The notes: generated from the letters alone by a model not told the origin. Numbered from the stretch's first letter, positions 16,649 through 25,973 are shown. The stretch: 64,000 bases of DNA from an uncultured Aquimarina sp. (GCF_947496855.1 NZ_CANMED010000008.1:140509-204508), one strand, 5' to 3'. Translations and numbers: made by a program.

Positions 16649-16676
16649 TTAATTAAGGGAATATTCCCTTAATTAA
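16649..16676. promoter_or_regulatory. 28-base perfect palindrome
   Basis: The arms TTAATTAAGGGAAT and ATTCCCTTAATTAA abut with no loop, giving a perfect 28-base inverted repeat. Symmetry without a loop or U-run suits a dimeric protein-binding site better than a terminator. It lies about 110 bases upstream of the minus-strand T9SS protein gene. Confidence 0.55.
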
Positions 16677-16789
16677 CATAGAAATAACATTAAAATAAAA
16701 GTTATATCTTTTTATAACCTTCAATTAAAACTCAGTTACCTTACTCATACCCTAAGATTAATCAAATAACCTTTTCACAACTATTTTAT

Positions 16790-16830
16790 AAAAAACAAAA
16801 GCAACATATAGTTTTATATATTGCTTTTTG
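16790..16830 (-). terminator. Terminator after the GH13 lipoprotein gene
   Basis: AAAAGCAACATATA pairs with TATATATTGCTTTT around a 4-base loop (one G-U on the minus strand), followed on the minus strand by a T-rich tract. Confidence 0.7.
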
Positions 16831-16854
16831 AAATTAAAAATTCTTGAAGTATTT

Positions 16855-18240
16855 TTATTCCTGAATCAAGATCATATACTGCCAAGGATTTAGCTCATAC
16901 TCTGTCCCTTTGCTTCTATCAATATACTCTCCTGAAAGGTAGTCTTTAAATTTTCCGTCGTAGTCTGCGGTAAACTTTACGGATTCTTTAGTCATATTGG
17001 CAACGAAAACAACTTTATTACTTTCTTTTTCTCTTTTGAACATCAAAACTTTATCATCTGCCGAGGTCTTGATTCTATCATAAGAAGCTGCATTCTTACC
17101 TCCATGTAAAGCAGGATTCTCATTTTTTAGCTTTCCTAGTTTCTCATACAACGGAAAGAATACTCCTTTCTTCTTAATAATAGTATCTTTTTCGAAAAAA
17201 AGTAATCGCTTATCCATATCATATTCTTGTCCAGAATAAATCAATGGCATTCCCGGTGCTACATACGATAATGCTGCAAATAGTTCTTTAGAATCTCCCA
17301 TTCTTTCCTGCACTGTACCATTCCAAGAGTTTTCATCATGGTTTGAAGTAAAATTCATTAAAATATCATCGGTAGCATACATTGAATCTATCTGAATCAT
17401 TCTTTTATCCCAATCTGCTACGGTATTTTCTCCTTTTGCAATATGATTCATTACATGATGTGTATCCCATCCGTATCCCATATCAAATGCGTTCTCCATT
17501 AATTCCGGTTCCCAACCTTCAGCCAGCATAAAAACAGGTTTTATTTTCTTAAGTTCGGATGCAGTAGTATCCCAAAAATCAACAGGGACCATTCCTGCTA
17601 CATCACAACGAAATCCATCAACACCTTCTTCTGTAACCCAATACTTCATAGCATCAAGCATTTCTTTTCTCATATTCTCATTATCGTAGTTAAGATCCGC
17701 TACATCAGTCCAATCTGTTCCTACTGTATGTGTAATTTCTCCTTTATCATCCTTAGTATAAAACTCTGGATGTTCTTTTAACCAAACGTGATCCCATCCA
17801 GTATGATTTGCAACCCAATCTAATACCACATAAATCCCATTATCATGTGCTGTTTTTACTAATTCCCTGAAATCCTCTATAGTTCCAAATTCTGGATTTA
17901 CTTTAGTATAGTCTGAAATTGCATAATAACTACCTAGCGACCCCTTACTTTTGGTAGTAGAAATTGGATATATAGGCATCACCCAAAGCACTTTTACTCC
18001 CAAATTTTTCAATATAGGAATATCTTTAGTAAACGCTTTGAAAGACCCTTCTTCAGAATACTGACGAATATTTGCTTCGTAAATCACAGCGTTCTCCATC
18101 ATAGTTCCGCTTACTGGAAGTAATTCTTTACTTACTTCTTCAATAACAGTTTCTACCTTTGCAACTGTTTCTTCTTTTTTTGTCTTTCCGCAGGAAAATA
18201 CAGCACCCGCTAAAGCAAGACAGAAAATTATTTTTTTCAT
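16855..18240 (-). CDS. Alpha-amylase family (GH13) lipoprotein
   Basis: 461 residues with a lipoprotein signal (AGAVFSCGK, Cys17). The GH13 barrel covers about 50-400, with catalytic residues in the standard places: nucleophile Asp213 (GFRCDVAG), acid/base Glu241 (MLAEGWEPE) and transition-state Asp302 (TSNHDENSW). The substrate-binding DWVANHTGWDH motif is also present. A short beta domain closes the protein. It cleaves alpha-1,4-glucans; at this size, lipid-anchored, it is likely a periplasmic or surface amylase of the starch locus, comparable in role to SusG. It lies 30 bases after the SusA-like gene on the same transcript. Confidence 0.9.
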   Translation of the reverse strand: MKKIIFCLALAGAVFSCGKTKKEETVAKVETVIEEVSKELLPVSGTMMENAVIYEANIRQYSEEGSFKAFTKDIPILKNLGVKVLWVMPIYPISTTKSKGSLGSYYAISDYTKVNPEFGTIEDFRELVKTAHDNGIYVVLDWVANHTGWDHVWLKEHPEFYTKDDKGEITHTVGTDWTDVADLNYDNENMRKEMLDAMKYWVTEEGVDGFRCDVAGMVPVDFWDTTASELKKIKPVFMLAEGWEPELMENAFDMGYGWDTHHVMNHIAKGENTVADWDKRMIQIDSMYATDDILMNFTSNHDENSWNGTVQERMGDSKELFAALSYVAPGMPLIYSGQEYDMDKRLLFFEKDTIIKKKGVFFPLYEKLGKLKNENPALHGGKNAASYDRIKTSADDKVLMFKREKESNKVVFVANMTKESVKFTADYDGKFKDYLSGEYIDRSKGTEYELNPWQYMILIQE

Positions 18241-18270
18241 TATTTTATAATTTAGTTTTTAGTTTTTAGT

Positions 18271-20133
18271 TTATTGTAATGATATAATCATTGATGTTCT
18301 GGCTGGAACTATCATATCCTCAGTGACATCAATTGTACTGTCAGTAAGGATATCTTTTCCTACTTTAAAATCCTTTAACCCTTCTTTAAAACGATTAACA
18401 TCTAGCTCTTGATCTTCTGAGTTATTATTAATAACAACCATTACACGTTCTTTTTCTGTATATCTAAAATATATGTAGACATTATTAAAAGGTATATATT
18501 GTAATAATTTTCCATTATGAACAGCATCACTGTTCTTCCTCCAATTCAGTACTTTTTTAGTAAATCCGTGAAACGCTTCTTCATCTTTAGTTCTTCCTCC
18601 AACTTTACTCGAAGCTCCTTCTGTAACAAAAGCACTTCTTTTATCATCAGGCCATCCTCCAGGAAAATCTCTACGAATATCACCATCACCTTTTTTATCA
18701 CGGTTGCCTAACATTCCTATTTCATCTCCATAATACATTTGCGGAATTCCTCTTGTAGTGAATATCAAGGTCATTGCCATTTTATATTTACTAATATCAC
18801 TTTGATAGATCTCATTAATCCTATTTGTATCGTGATTACCAGCAAACAGTAGTATATTATTAATATCTGGATACAAGAAGTCATTTGTGAAATTCTCATA
18901 AGCTCTAATCATTCCTTTATTCCAAGAATTACCTTCTTCATTAAACATTACCATTACTGCGTCATGCAACGTAAAATCCATCACTGAAGGTAAATGGGAA
19001 TTATAGTTATCAATAGCTCCAATTTTGCTGTCTTTTTGCCAGTATGCCATTTGTGCTTGGTCATGCATCCACACCTCTCCTACAATATTAAAATTTGGAT
19101 ATTCATCCATAATTGCCTTTGTCCATTTAGCAATTCCATCCTTATCATTATATGAGTATGTATCAACTCTAAAACCATCAAGATCCGCATATTCTACCCA
19201 CCATATTGCATTCTGTGTAATATAATTAAGAAGTAAAGGATTGCTTTGATTCATATCGGGCATAGTAGTATCAAACCATCCATTCATACACCCTTTAGTA
19301 TCTATAATTGAAGCGTTTATATCGAATTGTGTTGTCATACGGTAGTTACTTCTTCTAAATCCTTCAGGCCACTGATGTATCCAATCTTTTGTTGGCAGGT
19401 CTTTGATCATCCAGTGCTTAGAACCCCAATGATTAGTTACATAATCCATAATTAGTTTCATATCTAATTTATGCATCTCTGAAGCTAATCTTTTATAATC
19501 CTCATTGGTACCATATCGTGAATCTATCTTGTAAAGATCGCTTTGTGCATAGGTATGATAAGAATATACGGGTTCGTTATCTTCTAATAAGGGTGTACTC
19601 CAAAGTGCAGTCGCTCCCAAATCATTCAAATAATCTAGATGATCAATTACACCCTGAATGTCCCCTCCGTGACGTCCTCCTGGATTAGATCGATCAACTT
19701 TTTCTACTGTATCTTCATGAGAATCGTTTGCCATATTACCATTAGCAAAACGGTCTGGCATAATTAAGTACATAACATCACTACTATCGAATCCTTTTCG
19801 TTGTGCAGAGCCTTCTTTTCTAGTTTTAAACTCATATGGTTGAGAAAAAACTATTTCATCATTTTCCTTAAAATTTATAACAACTGTTCCTGGCTGAACA
19901 TCTTCAGTGTCAAGAGTCAAAAAAACATAATTAGGATTCTCTGTCTTAGTTACATCACTAATTGCCATACTATCTATTTCTATATCATACTTGCCTATTT
20001 CCTTTCCATAACACATCAATTGTAATTGATTAGATTGCATACCACTCCACCAAAACGGAGGTTCTATTTTATCTATCTGCCCGTAGGTTAATGAAACAAA
20101 TAACCCAAAAAGCACTATTAACATACTCTTCAT
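18271..20133 (-). CDS. susA: Periplasmic neopullulanase/cyclomaltodextrinase-like GH13 enzyme (SusA-like)
   Basis: 620 residues. Signal peptide about 1-19 (LFVSLTYGQ) without lipobox, so probably soluble in the periplasm. An N-terminal beta domain (20-110) typical of cyclomaltodextrinases is followed by the GH13 barrel opening MYLIMPDRFANG. Catalytic residues: Asp324 (DGFRVDTYSY), Glu353 (VGEVWMHD), Asp435 (FAGNHDTNR). The C-terminal beta domain is present. It should shorten imported maltodextrins, pullulan or cyclodextrins before uptake across the inner membrane, as SusA does in Bacteroides. First gene of a two-gene unit with the GH13 lipoprotein; a hairpin at 20191-20224 separates it from the GH65 gene. 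Confidence 0.9.
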   Translation of the reverse strand: MKSMLIVLFGLFVSLTYGQIDKIEPPFWWSGMQSNQLQLMCYGKEIGKYDIEIDSMAISDVTKTENPNYVFLTLDTEDVQPGTVVINFKENDEIVFSQPYEFKTRKEGSAQRKGFDSSDVMYLIMPDRFANGNMANDSHEDTVEKVDRSNPGGRHGGDIQGVIDHLDYLNDLGATALWSTPLLEDNEPVYSYHTYAQSDLYKIDSRYGTNEDYKRLASEMHKLDMKLIMDYVTNHWGSKHWMIKDLPTKDWIHQWPEGFRRSNYRMTTQFDINASIIDTKGCMNGWFDTTMPDMNQSNPLLLNYITQNAIWWVEYADLDGFRVDTYSYNDKDGIAKWTKAIMDEYPNFNIVGEVWMHDQAQMAYWQKDSKIGAIDNYNSHLPSVMDFTLHDAVMVMFNEEGNSWNKGMIRAYENFTNDFLYPDINNILLFAGNHDTNRINEIYQSDISKYKMAMTLIFTTRGIPQMYYGDEIGMLGNRDKKGDGDIRRDFPGGWPDDKRSAFVTEGASSKVGGRTKDEEAFHGFTKKVLNWRKNSDAVHNGKLLQYIPFNNVYIYFRYTEKERVMVVINNNSEDQELDVNRFKEGLKDFKVGKDILTDSTIDVTEDMIVPARTSMIISLQ

Positions 20134-20190
20134 AGATCTAATTTTGATTTGTATAATTCGTATTGAACTTTATATTAATTGTATTGAATT

Positions 20191-20224
20191 AAACACCCCA
20201 AAAACAGGAGCTTTTGGGGTGTTT
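20191..20224 (-). terminator. Hairpin terminator between the GH65 and SusA-like genes
   Basis: AAACACCCCAAAA (20191-20203) pairs perfectly with TTTTGGGGTGTTT (20212-20224). The T-run on the minus strand is short, so termination may be partial. Confidence 0.7.
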
Positions 20225-20246
20225 AGTGTCCTATCTGTAAAATGAA

Positions 20247-22553
20247 TTAAACGGTCATTAAACTATTAGGTGAGATCGTAAATTCTTTACCATCTACATA
20301 TATCAATAACTCGTGTTCACCTTCTAAGTTAAAAGTAGTTCCATCCTGGGAAACATTCACTTTTAGTATACTATTCCTGAAGTTAACATTGAACGTATAT
20401 CCCTTCCATTCTTTAGGAATTTTAGGAGTAAAAGACAATGCATTATTTTTGACTCTCAAACCTCCGAAACCTTCTACAATACTCATCCAAGTTCCAGCCA
20501 TACTAGTAATATGAAGACCTTCCTCTACTTCTTTATTATAATCATCAAGATCTAATCTTGAGGTTCTTAGATAAAAAGTATATGCTTGATCCATTCTGTC
20601 CAAAGTAGCTGCCTGAATACTATGCACACATGGAGAGAGAGAGGATTCATGAACTGTAAATGGTTCATAAAAATCAAAATGGCGTTCTAATTCTTTTCTA
20701 GTAAATTGATCTTCGAACATGTAGAAACCTTGTAAGGTATCAGCTTGCTTTATATATGGAGATCTTAAAATCCTATCCCAACTCCATTTTTGATTAATAG
20801 GACGCTGAGAAGCATCGAGATCATCAACTTTAATTAATTCTTTATCTAAAAAACCATCTTGCTGAAGATACACCTGATGTTTTTCTGAATAAGGAAAATA
20901 CATCTTTTCTGCAACCTCTAGCATTGCACTAATTTCTTTTTGATCTAGTTTAGTCTTTTCTATGATCCTATCATAATCAGCTTTATACTCTGACTTAACT
21001 TTTTCTATATTTTCAACACAATAGTCAATACACCACTTTGCTAAATAGTTAGTGTACCAGTTATTGTTAATATTATTTTCATATTCATTAGGTCCCGTAA
21101 CCCCTAGAATAACGTACTTTTCTTTGTCTGTTGAGAATGTTGCTCTTTGATGCCAAAAACGAGCAATAGCAATCATCACTTCTAATCCCATCTCTGGAAT
21201 ATAGCTGTAATCACCGGTATAGCGCAGATAATTATAAATAGCAAATGTCATCGCACCATTTCGGTGAATTTCTTCGAAGGTAATCTCCCATTCATTATGG
21301 CACTCTTCTCCATTCATAGTTACCATTGGATAAAGTGCAGCTCCATTGGTAAATCCTAGTTTTTCAGCATTTTCTATAGCTTTCTCTAAGTGATTATAAC
21401 GATATTGTAATAAGCTTCGTGCTACGTTTTGGTTTTTGGTAGCCATATAAAAAGGAATACAATATGCTTCGGTATCCCAATAGGTACTTCCTCCATATTT
21501 CTCACCGGTAAATCCTTTTGGACCAATATTTAATCTAGCATCTTTACCTAAATAGGTTTGATTTAATTGAAAGATATTAAAACGAATACCTTGCTGTGCC
21601 TTTACGTCTCCATCAATCGCTATATCCGCCATTTCCCAGATCTTAGACCAAGCTTTCTTTTGAAGATCTAATAATGCTTCAAAACCTGATTCTGATGCTT
21701 GCTTTAATACGGCTGCGTTAGCAGATGCAATATCTTCTTGTTTATGGTTTAGTGAAACGGTATATCCTCCAAACTTATGAATTGCAGCGGTTTTTCCTTT
21801 TGCAACTTCTACCTCATAACCAAGACCTGCATAGGTTTTGTTCGTTTCAACCGTTGGGTAAACATCTTGTAATTTTTCGTCGAGATATAATTGATTCAAC
21901 ATTCCTGTACATACATGAAATTCTGTCTTCATTGTTTTAGAAGATATATATGCAGAATTACCTTTATGTGATACTTCGTATGTATCCCAGAATTTATCAT
22001 CCCAGTTCGTATCCTCATTGGTAATTCCAGAATCTAAATACGGCGTAAATTGAACTACAGCATCTTTATTCACCGGAGTCACTTCATACTTAATAGCACC
22101 AACTTCATCTAAATCTAAGCTTAAAAACCTTGTTGATGTAACATTCACTTCGATGTTATTTTGTAAAACTGCATTAAAAGAGCGCTGATACCAACCTTCT
22201 TTCATATTAAGTTCCCTACGGAAACTGGATACTGTTTTACATTTATGTAAGTTTAATTTTTCTCCATTAATCTCTACATTAATTCCAATCCAATTAGGAG
22301 CATTAAGTACTTTGGCAAAATACTCTGGATACCCATTTTTCCACCAACCTACTCTGGTTTTGTCAGGATAATATACTCCTGCAATATAACTTCCCTGGAA
22401 AGTAGGGCCTGTATACGTCTCTTCAAAATTTGCACGCTGCCCCATTGCACCGTTACCTATACTAAAAAGACTTTCTGAGGACTTAACTCTTTCTACATCA
22501 AATCCTTCTTCAATTATAGACCAGTTATCTGGTTTAATATAATCCTGATTCAT
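20247..22553 (-). CDS. mapA: GH65 glycoside phosphorylase, probable maltose phosphorylase
   Basis: 768 residues, the full GH65 architecture: N-terminal beta-sandwich (1-270), (alpha/alpha)6 barrel, and C-terminal beta sheet. GPNEYENN places the likely general acid at Glu490; bacterial maltose phosphorylases carry theirs at a closely similar position. These enzymes split maltose with phosphate into glucose and beta-glucose-1-phosphate in the cytoplasm. No signal peptide is present, as expected. The neighbour pgmB converts beta-glucose-1-phosphate to glucose-6-phosphate, which strongly supports an inverting alpha-glucoside phosphorylase. Trehalose or kojibiose phosphorylase is possible, but the starch locus favours maltose. 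Confidence 0.88.
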   Translation of the reverse strand: MNQDYIKPDNWSIIEEGFDVERVKSSESLFSIGNGAMGQRANFEETYTGPTFQGSYIAGVYYPDKTRVGWWKNGYPEYFAKVLNAPNWIGINVEINGEKLNLHKCKTVSSFRRELNMKEGWYQRSFNAVLQNNIEVNVTSTRFLSLDLDEVGAIKYEVTPVNKDAVVQFTPYLDSGITNEDTNWDDKFWDTYEVSHKGNSAYISSKTMKTEFHVCTGMLNQLYLDEKLQDVYPTVETNKTYAGLGYEVEVAKGKTAAIHKFGGYTVSLNHKQEDIASANAAVLKQASESGFEALLDLQKKAWSKIWEMADIAIDGDVKAQQGIRFNIFQLNQTYLGKDARLNIGPKGFTGEKYGGSTYWDTEAYCIPFYMATKNQNVARSLLQYRYNHLEKAIENAEKLGFTNGAALYPMVTMNGEECHNEWEITFEEIHRNGAMTFAIYNYLRYTGDYSYIPEMGLEVMIAIARFWHQRATFSTDKEKYVILGVTGPNEYENNINNNWYTNYLAKWCIDYCVENIEKVKSEYKADYDRIIEKTKLDQKEISAMLEVAEKMYFPYSEKHQVYLQQDGFLDKELIKVDDLDASQRPINQKWSWDRILRSPYIKQADTLQGFYMFEDQFTRKELERHFDFYEPFTVHESSLSPCVHSIQAATLDRMDQAYTFYLRTSRLDLDDYNKEVEEGLHITSMAGTWMSIVEGFGGLRVKNNALSFTPKIPKEWKGYTFNVNFRNSILKVNVSQDGTTFNLEGEHELLIYVDGKEFTISPNSLMTV

Positions 22554-22582
22554 CGGTTCTCTTTTTTTTATTTTTAGTTGTT

Positions 22583-22633
22583 AGAGGGACTGACCTAAGT
22601 ATTAAATATTGTATTTACTTAGGTAGTCCTCTA
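22583..22633 (-). promoter_or_regulatory. Long imperfect hairpin between pgmB and the GH65 gene
   Basis: AGAGGGACTGACCTAAGTA and TACTTAGGTAGTCCTCT pair along 17 bases with two single-base bulges and a loop of about 15. No T-run follows on the minus strand, so it is more likely an RNA-stability or processing element than a terminator. It ends about 30 bases before the GH65 start. Confidence 0.5.
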
Positions 22634-22639
22634 TTATTC

Positions 22640-23305
22640 TCAAACTTTTTCGGTTATCACTAATTGGTTAATAAACTCTTCTGTAATTTCTGTAAAATTA
22701 TTAAATACATAATCTGCTTCGTGTAAGACATTACCATCTCCGATACCAATACTTACCATATTAGCAATATTAGCAGCCTGAATACCCGCTACAGAATCTT
22801 CAAAAACGACACAATCTTTAGGAGCTACTCCTAATTTTTGTGCTCCGATTAAAAACACTTCGGGATCCGGTTTTGCCTTTGAAACATCTGTACCATCTAC
22901 AATGGTGTGGAATTTCTCTTTCAGTAGTACTTTATCCAAAATAACTCGAGCATTCTTACTAGCAGAACCTAGCGCTATAGCCTGCTCTTTCGTTAAAAGA
23001 TACTCTAAGATTCTCGGTACGTCTGGAAGAATTTCAGATGTATCCATAGTTTCAATATAATTCAGGTATTCTTCATTCTTTTTAGCCATTAGGGAGGTGA
23101 ACTCTTCTTTTGAAATGGTTTTATTTCCCCATTCTAAAATTTTCTCTAAAGATCGTATTCGGCTAACTCCTTTTAGTTGTTCATTTTGCGCTTCAGAAAA
23201 AGATATATCCAGATCATTGGCTAAATTTTGCCAAGCTAAAAAATGGTATTTTGCTGTGTCTACTATGACACCATCTAGGTCAAATATGAATGCTTTTTTT
23301 GTCAT
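22640..23305 (-). CDS. pgmB: Beta-phosphoglucomutase
   Basis: 221 residues of the HAD superfamily. The nucleophile loop FIFDLDGVIVDTAKYHF carries both catalytic Asp residues and the His typical of beta-PGM, rather than of a plain phosphatase. Later motifs are ALGSASKNA (motif II Ser), Lys in KAKPDPEVF and acidic VFEDSVAGIQAA. It converts beta-glucose-1-phosphate to glucose-6-phosphate in the cytoplasm. It sits between the MFS transporter (7 bases) and the GH65 phosphorylase, completing the route maltose to glucose-6-phosphate without spending ATP on one of the two glucose units. Confidence 0.94.
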   Translation of the reverse strand: MTKKAFIFDLDGVIVDTAKYHFLAWQNLANDLDISFSEAQNEQLKGVSRIRSLEKILEWGNKTISKEEFTSLMAKKNEEYLNYIETMDTSEILPDVPRILEYLLTKEQAIALGSASKNARVILDKVLLKEKFHTIVDGTDVSKAKPDPEVFLIGAQKLGVAPKDCVVFEDSVAGIQAANIANMVSIGIGDGNVLHEADYVFNNFTEITEEFINQLVITEKV

Positions 23306-23312
23306 TCTAAAT

Positions 23313-24683
23313 TTATTTTGGGTTATATGTTATGGCATCTTTGTTAGTAATCAACAAGTTACAAAAACCTGCAATTATCAAACTAATTCCTGCCACAATC
23401 ATTGCGTTAATTGTTTCTTCTCCAATGAGCTTATATGCAAAATTAACACCGCCGATGGCGGCTATAATTTGTGGAATTACAATGAACATGTTAAATATCC
23501 CCATAATAACTCCCATTTTTTTAGGATCCACTGAGCTCGATAGCATTGCATAAGGCATAGATAAAATACTACCCCAAGCAAAACCTATTAATGTAAAAGA
23601 AAGTGCCAACCATTCTGGAGAAGGCACAAAGTACATTGAAATAAATCCGAAACCTCCCAGAATAAGAGATCCCATATGGACAAACTTTCTGTTTATTCTC
23701 TTTCTAGATGTATAAAAGGTGAGTATTAAAGCAAATGCCATAGATGACAGTCCATATGTTCCCATATATCTACCTACATCATTTGATGATTTCTGAAAAG
23801 CTGTATTTGCCAATTTAAAAGCATTTACAGACTCAGAAACATCCATATTATAAGATGACTCAACAGGTACAGGTGTTTTAAAAACGTGCTCAGTAAGTGC
23901 TGGATTCGCTAAACTCCACATGGTAAAAAAAGCAAACCAGCTAAAAAACTGTATCAGTCCTAACTTCTTCATAGTCAAAGGCATATTACCTATATTATTC
24001 AAAATATCAGGAATAAACTGATTTTTCTTCTGTTTTTCTCTTTCAAACTCTTCCATATCCTCAGGAGGATATTCAGTAGTAGTAAAAACTGTATACAGAA
24101 TACTTATTAAAAACACAAAAGCACCTATTGCAAATGCAACTTTCACCGACATTGGGATGACCCCACTAGGAGCAGAATCACTAATCCCCATCTCAGAAAC
24201 CATCCAAGGTAAATTACTTGCTACCCAGGTACCAATACCTATAATAAGCGTTTGGGTAACAAACCCATACGATCTTTGAGATTCTGGCAACTTATCTGCT
24301 ACCAAAGCTCTAAAAGGCTCCATTGAAACATTAATAGAAGCGTCAAGGATCCATAAAAACCCAGCCGCAACCCATAAAGCGGGTGAATGAGGAACAATAA
24401 ATAGAGCAATAGAACTAAGAATGGCTCCAATTAAAAAATACGGTCTTCTTCTTCCCCATCTAGAACTCCAAGTTCTGTCACTCAGATAACCAATTACAGG
24501 CTGTACTAATAACCCAGTAAGAGGAGCAGCAATCCATAATAAAGGAATTGCATCCTTTTCTGCACCTAAAGTTTGAAAAATTCTAGACATAAATCCGCCT
24601 TGCAGTGCAAAACCGAATTGTATCCCTAGGAAACCGAAACTCATGTTCCATATTTCCCAGAAACTTAGCTTACGCTTGTTCAT
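23313..24683 (-). CDS. MFS sugar transporter, SLC45/MalT-like
   Basis: 456 residues with about 12 membrane helices. The loop motif GYLSDRTWSSRWGRRRPYFL after helix 2 is the signature of the sucrose/maltose-type MFS branch. An insertion between helices 6-7 is charged (EFEREKQKKNQF), and another stretch carries acidic and aromatic residues. It probably imports maltose or maltodextrins across the inner membrane by proton symport. First gene of the MFS-pgmB-GH65 unit (7 bases to pgmB), immediately upstream of which lies the LacI regulator. A -7 box (TATATTTG, minus strand, 24781-24774) precedes it. Confidence 0.88.
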   Translation of the reverse strand: MNKRKLSFWEIWNMSFGFLGIQFGFALQGGFMSRIFQTLGAEKDAIPLLWIAAPLTGLLVQPVIGYLSDRTWSSRWGRRRPYFLIGAILSSIALFIVPHSPALWVAAGFLWILDASINVSMEPFRALVADKLPESQRSYGFVTQTLIIGIGTWVASNLPWMVSEMGISDSAPSGVIPMSVKVAFAIGAFVFLISILYTVFTTTEYPPEDMEEFEREKQKKNQFIPDILNNIGNMPLTMKKLGLIQFFSWFAFFTMWSLANPALTEHVFKTPVPVESSYNMDVSESVNAFKLANTAFQKSSNDVGRYMGTYGLSSMAFALILTFYTSRKRINRKFVHMGSLILGGFGFISMYFVPSPEWLALSFTLIGFAWGSILSMPYAMLSSSVDPKKMGVIMGIFNMFIVIPQIIAAIGGVNFAYKLIGEETINAMIVAGISLIIAGFCNLLITNKDAITYNPK

Positions 24684-24773
24684 TAAGTAAATATTTGATT
24701 ATTACTTGATAAGCGCGTACACTCATCAAAACTTATTTTAGTAGAAAGTGAAAATATAAGTTCTGATAGGGGT

Positions 24774-24781
24774 CAAATATA
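24774..24781 (-). promoter_or_regulatory. -7 box of the MFS-pgmB-GH65 operon
   Basis: On the minus strand TATATTTG matches TAnnTTTG 91 bases upstream of the transporter ATG. It lies in the 131-base gap after lacI. No LacI-type operator is seen here. Confidence 0.4.
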
Positions 24782-24814
24782 TTATATTATTTTAAATAAA
24801 ATAATTTTAGTGTG

Positions 24815-25837
24815 TTATTTTTTTGTGGATTGTCTTTGGATCAAGCTAGTATCTATAATTACCGTTTTATATTCTTCAGGAACATCTTCTTCTCCTTCAA
24901 GCTTATCTATAAGAAGCTTTGCCGCTCTTACACCCATTTCTTCTCCATGCTGACTAATAGTTGTTAAACTAGGGATAAAATGCTTGGATAATATACCATC
25001 TGTAAACCCTACAATAGACACATCATCAGGTATTTTTTTACCTTGTTCATTTAAAACTCTTGCAGCTGTTACTGCAAACAATTCATTTACGGCAAAAATA
25101 GCATCCACATCCTTATCTTCCAGAAAATCTGAAATTTCCGATTCACAATTATCAATATCCTCTATTTTTAGAATATAGTCTTCGCTAGCAGTAATATCGT
25201 AAGCTCTTAGCGCTCTTAAATATCCATTAGTTCGAAGCTTCCCTACACTTATGTAGTCTACAGTAGTAAGAATAGCAATCTTTTTACACCCTAAAGACAA
25301 TAGATGATTGGTAGCGGTCTGGGCGCCTTTTCCGTCATCAATAATCACCTTGTCACATACAAGTTCATCGATAATCCTATCAAAAAGTACGACAGGCATT
25401 CCTTGACTCATAGTCTCTTCTATATGATGATAATCTTTCTTTTGTTGTGTTTCCTTAGCCACAGATAAAATAAAACCATCTGCGCTTCCGCTGGCTAACA
25501 TTTCCAAGTTAATTACTTCTTTATCAAAGGAATTGTTCGAAGAGCATATAATAACATTATAGCCTTTTTCATTGGCAACCTTCTCTACACCTCCAATTAC
25601 CGTAGTAAAAAAATGATGGACAATTTCAGGAATTATAACTCCAATCGTTTTTGTTTTTCTGTTTTTCAGGCTAAGTGCAATGTTGTTAGGCTTATAGTTA
25701 TACAACTTAGCGAAAGCTTTGACCTTTTGTCGAGTATCCAAACTTATCTCTACACTATCCTTTAATGCTTTTGATACGGTTGAGATAGATACATCTAGTT
25801 CTTTTGCTATTTGCTTTAACGTAACTTTTTGCTTCAT
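24815..25837 (-). CDS. LacI-family transcriptional regulator of the maltodextrin locus
   Basis: 340 residues, full-length LacI/GalR type. The N-terminal helix-turn-helix and hinge read VTLKQIAKELDVSISTVSKALK and KPNNIALSLKNRKTKTIGV. The periplasmic-binding-protein-like effector domain follows (IGVIIPEIVHHFFTTVIGGV, CSSNNSFDKEV, VGFTDG). It probably binds maltose or a related sugar. It lies between the MFS-pgmB-GH65 genes and divergently from susC, with an AAACGTTT-centred operator in the shared 225-base gap. A copy of that operator upstream of pfkA suggests wider control. Whether it represses or activates cannot be told from sequence. Confidence 0.92.
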   Translation of the reverse strand: MKQKVTLKQIAKELDVSISTVSKALKDSVEISLDTRQKVKAFAKLYNYKPNNIALSLKNRKTKTIGVIIPEIVHHFFTTVIGGVEKVANEKGYNVIICSSNNSFDKEVINLEMLASGSADGFILSVAKETQQKKDYHHIEETMSQGMPVVLFDRIIDELVCDKVIIDDGKGAQTATNHLLSLGCKKIAILTTVDYISVGKLRTNGYLRALRAYDITASEDYILKIEDIDNCESEISDFLEDKDVDAIFAVNELFAVTAARVLNEQGKKIPDDVSIVGFTDGILSKHFIPSLTTISQHGEEMGVRAAKLLIDKLEGEEDVPEEYKTVIIDTSLIQRQSTKK

Positions 25838-25938
25838 TTCCCTTGAATTTTAATTAAAAGTTAAATTTTGATGCGAAAATATGCGATATGATCACAAATC
25901 CCCTTAAAATTTTAACAGAATTTTAAAAGTTATTCACA

Positions 25939-25952
25939 CGCAAACGTTTTCG
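25939..25952. promoter_or_regulatory. LacI-type operator between lacI and susC
   Basis: CGCAAACGTTTTCG contains the palindrome AAACGTTT (25942-25949) with CG at its centre, the typical LacI/GalR operator core. It lies in the divergent promoter region of lacI and susC. Confidence 0.65.
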
Positions 25953-25958
25953 TAAGGT

Positions 25959-25973
25959 TACGGCTACACCGTA
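25959..25973. promoter_or_regulatory. Inverted repeat just downstream of the operator
   Basis: TACGG and CCGTA flank the five bases CTACA. It could be a second protein site or a small stem at the start of the susC leader. Weak support. Confidence 0.3.

Larger units (their letters stand above)
16541..16854. other. Intergenic region with a long palindrome
   Basis: 314 AT-rich bases between the amylase gene end and the small T9SS gene. It contains the terminator of the amylase transcript (16790-16830, minus) and a 28-base perfect palindrome at 16649-16676. No open reading frame of note. Confidence 0.6.

Noticed and set aside
22583..22633. Terminator between pgmB and the GH65 gene
   Set aside because: The hairpin is bulged and not followed by a T-run on the transcribed strand, so it is listed as a possible RNA element.
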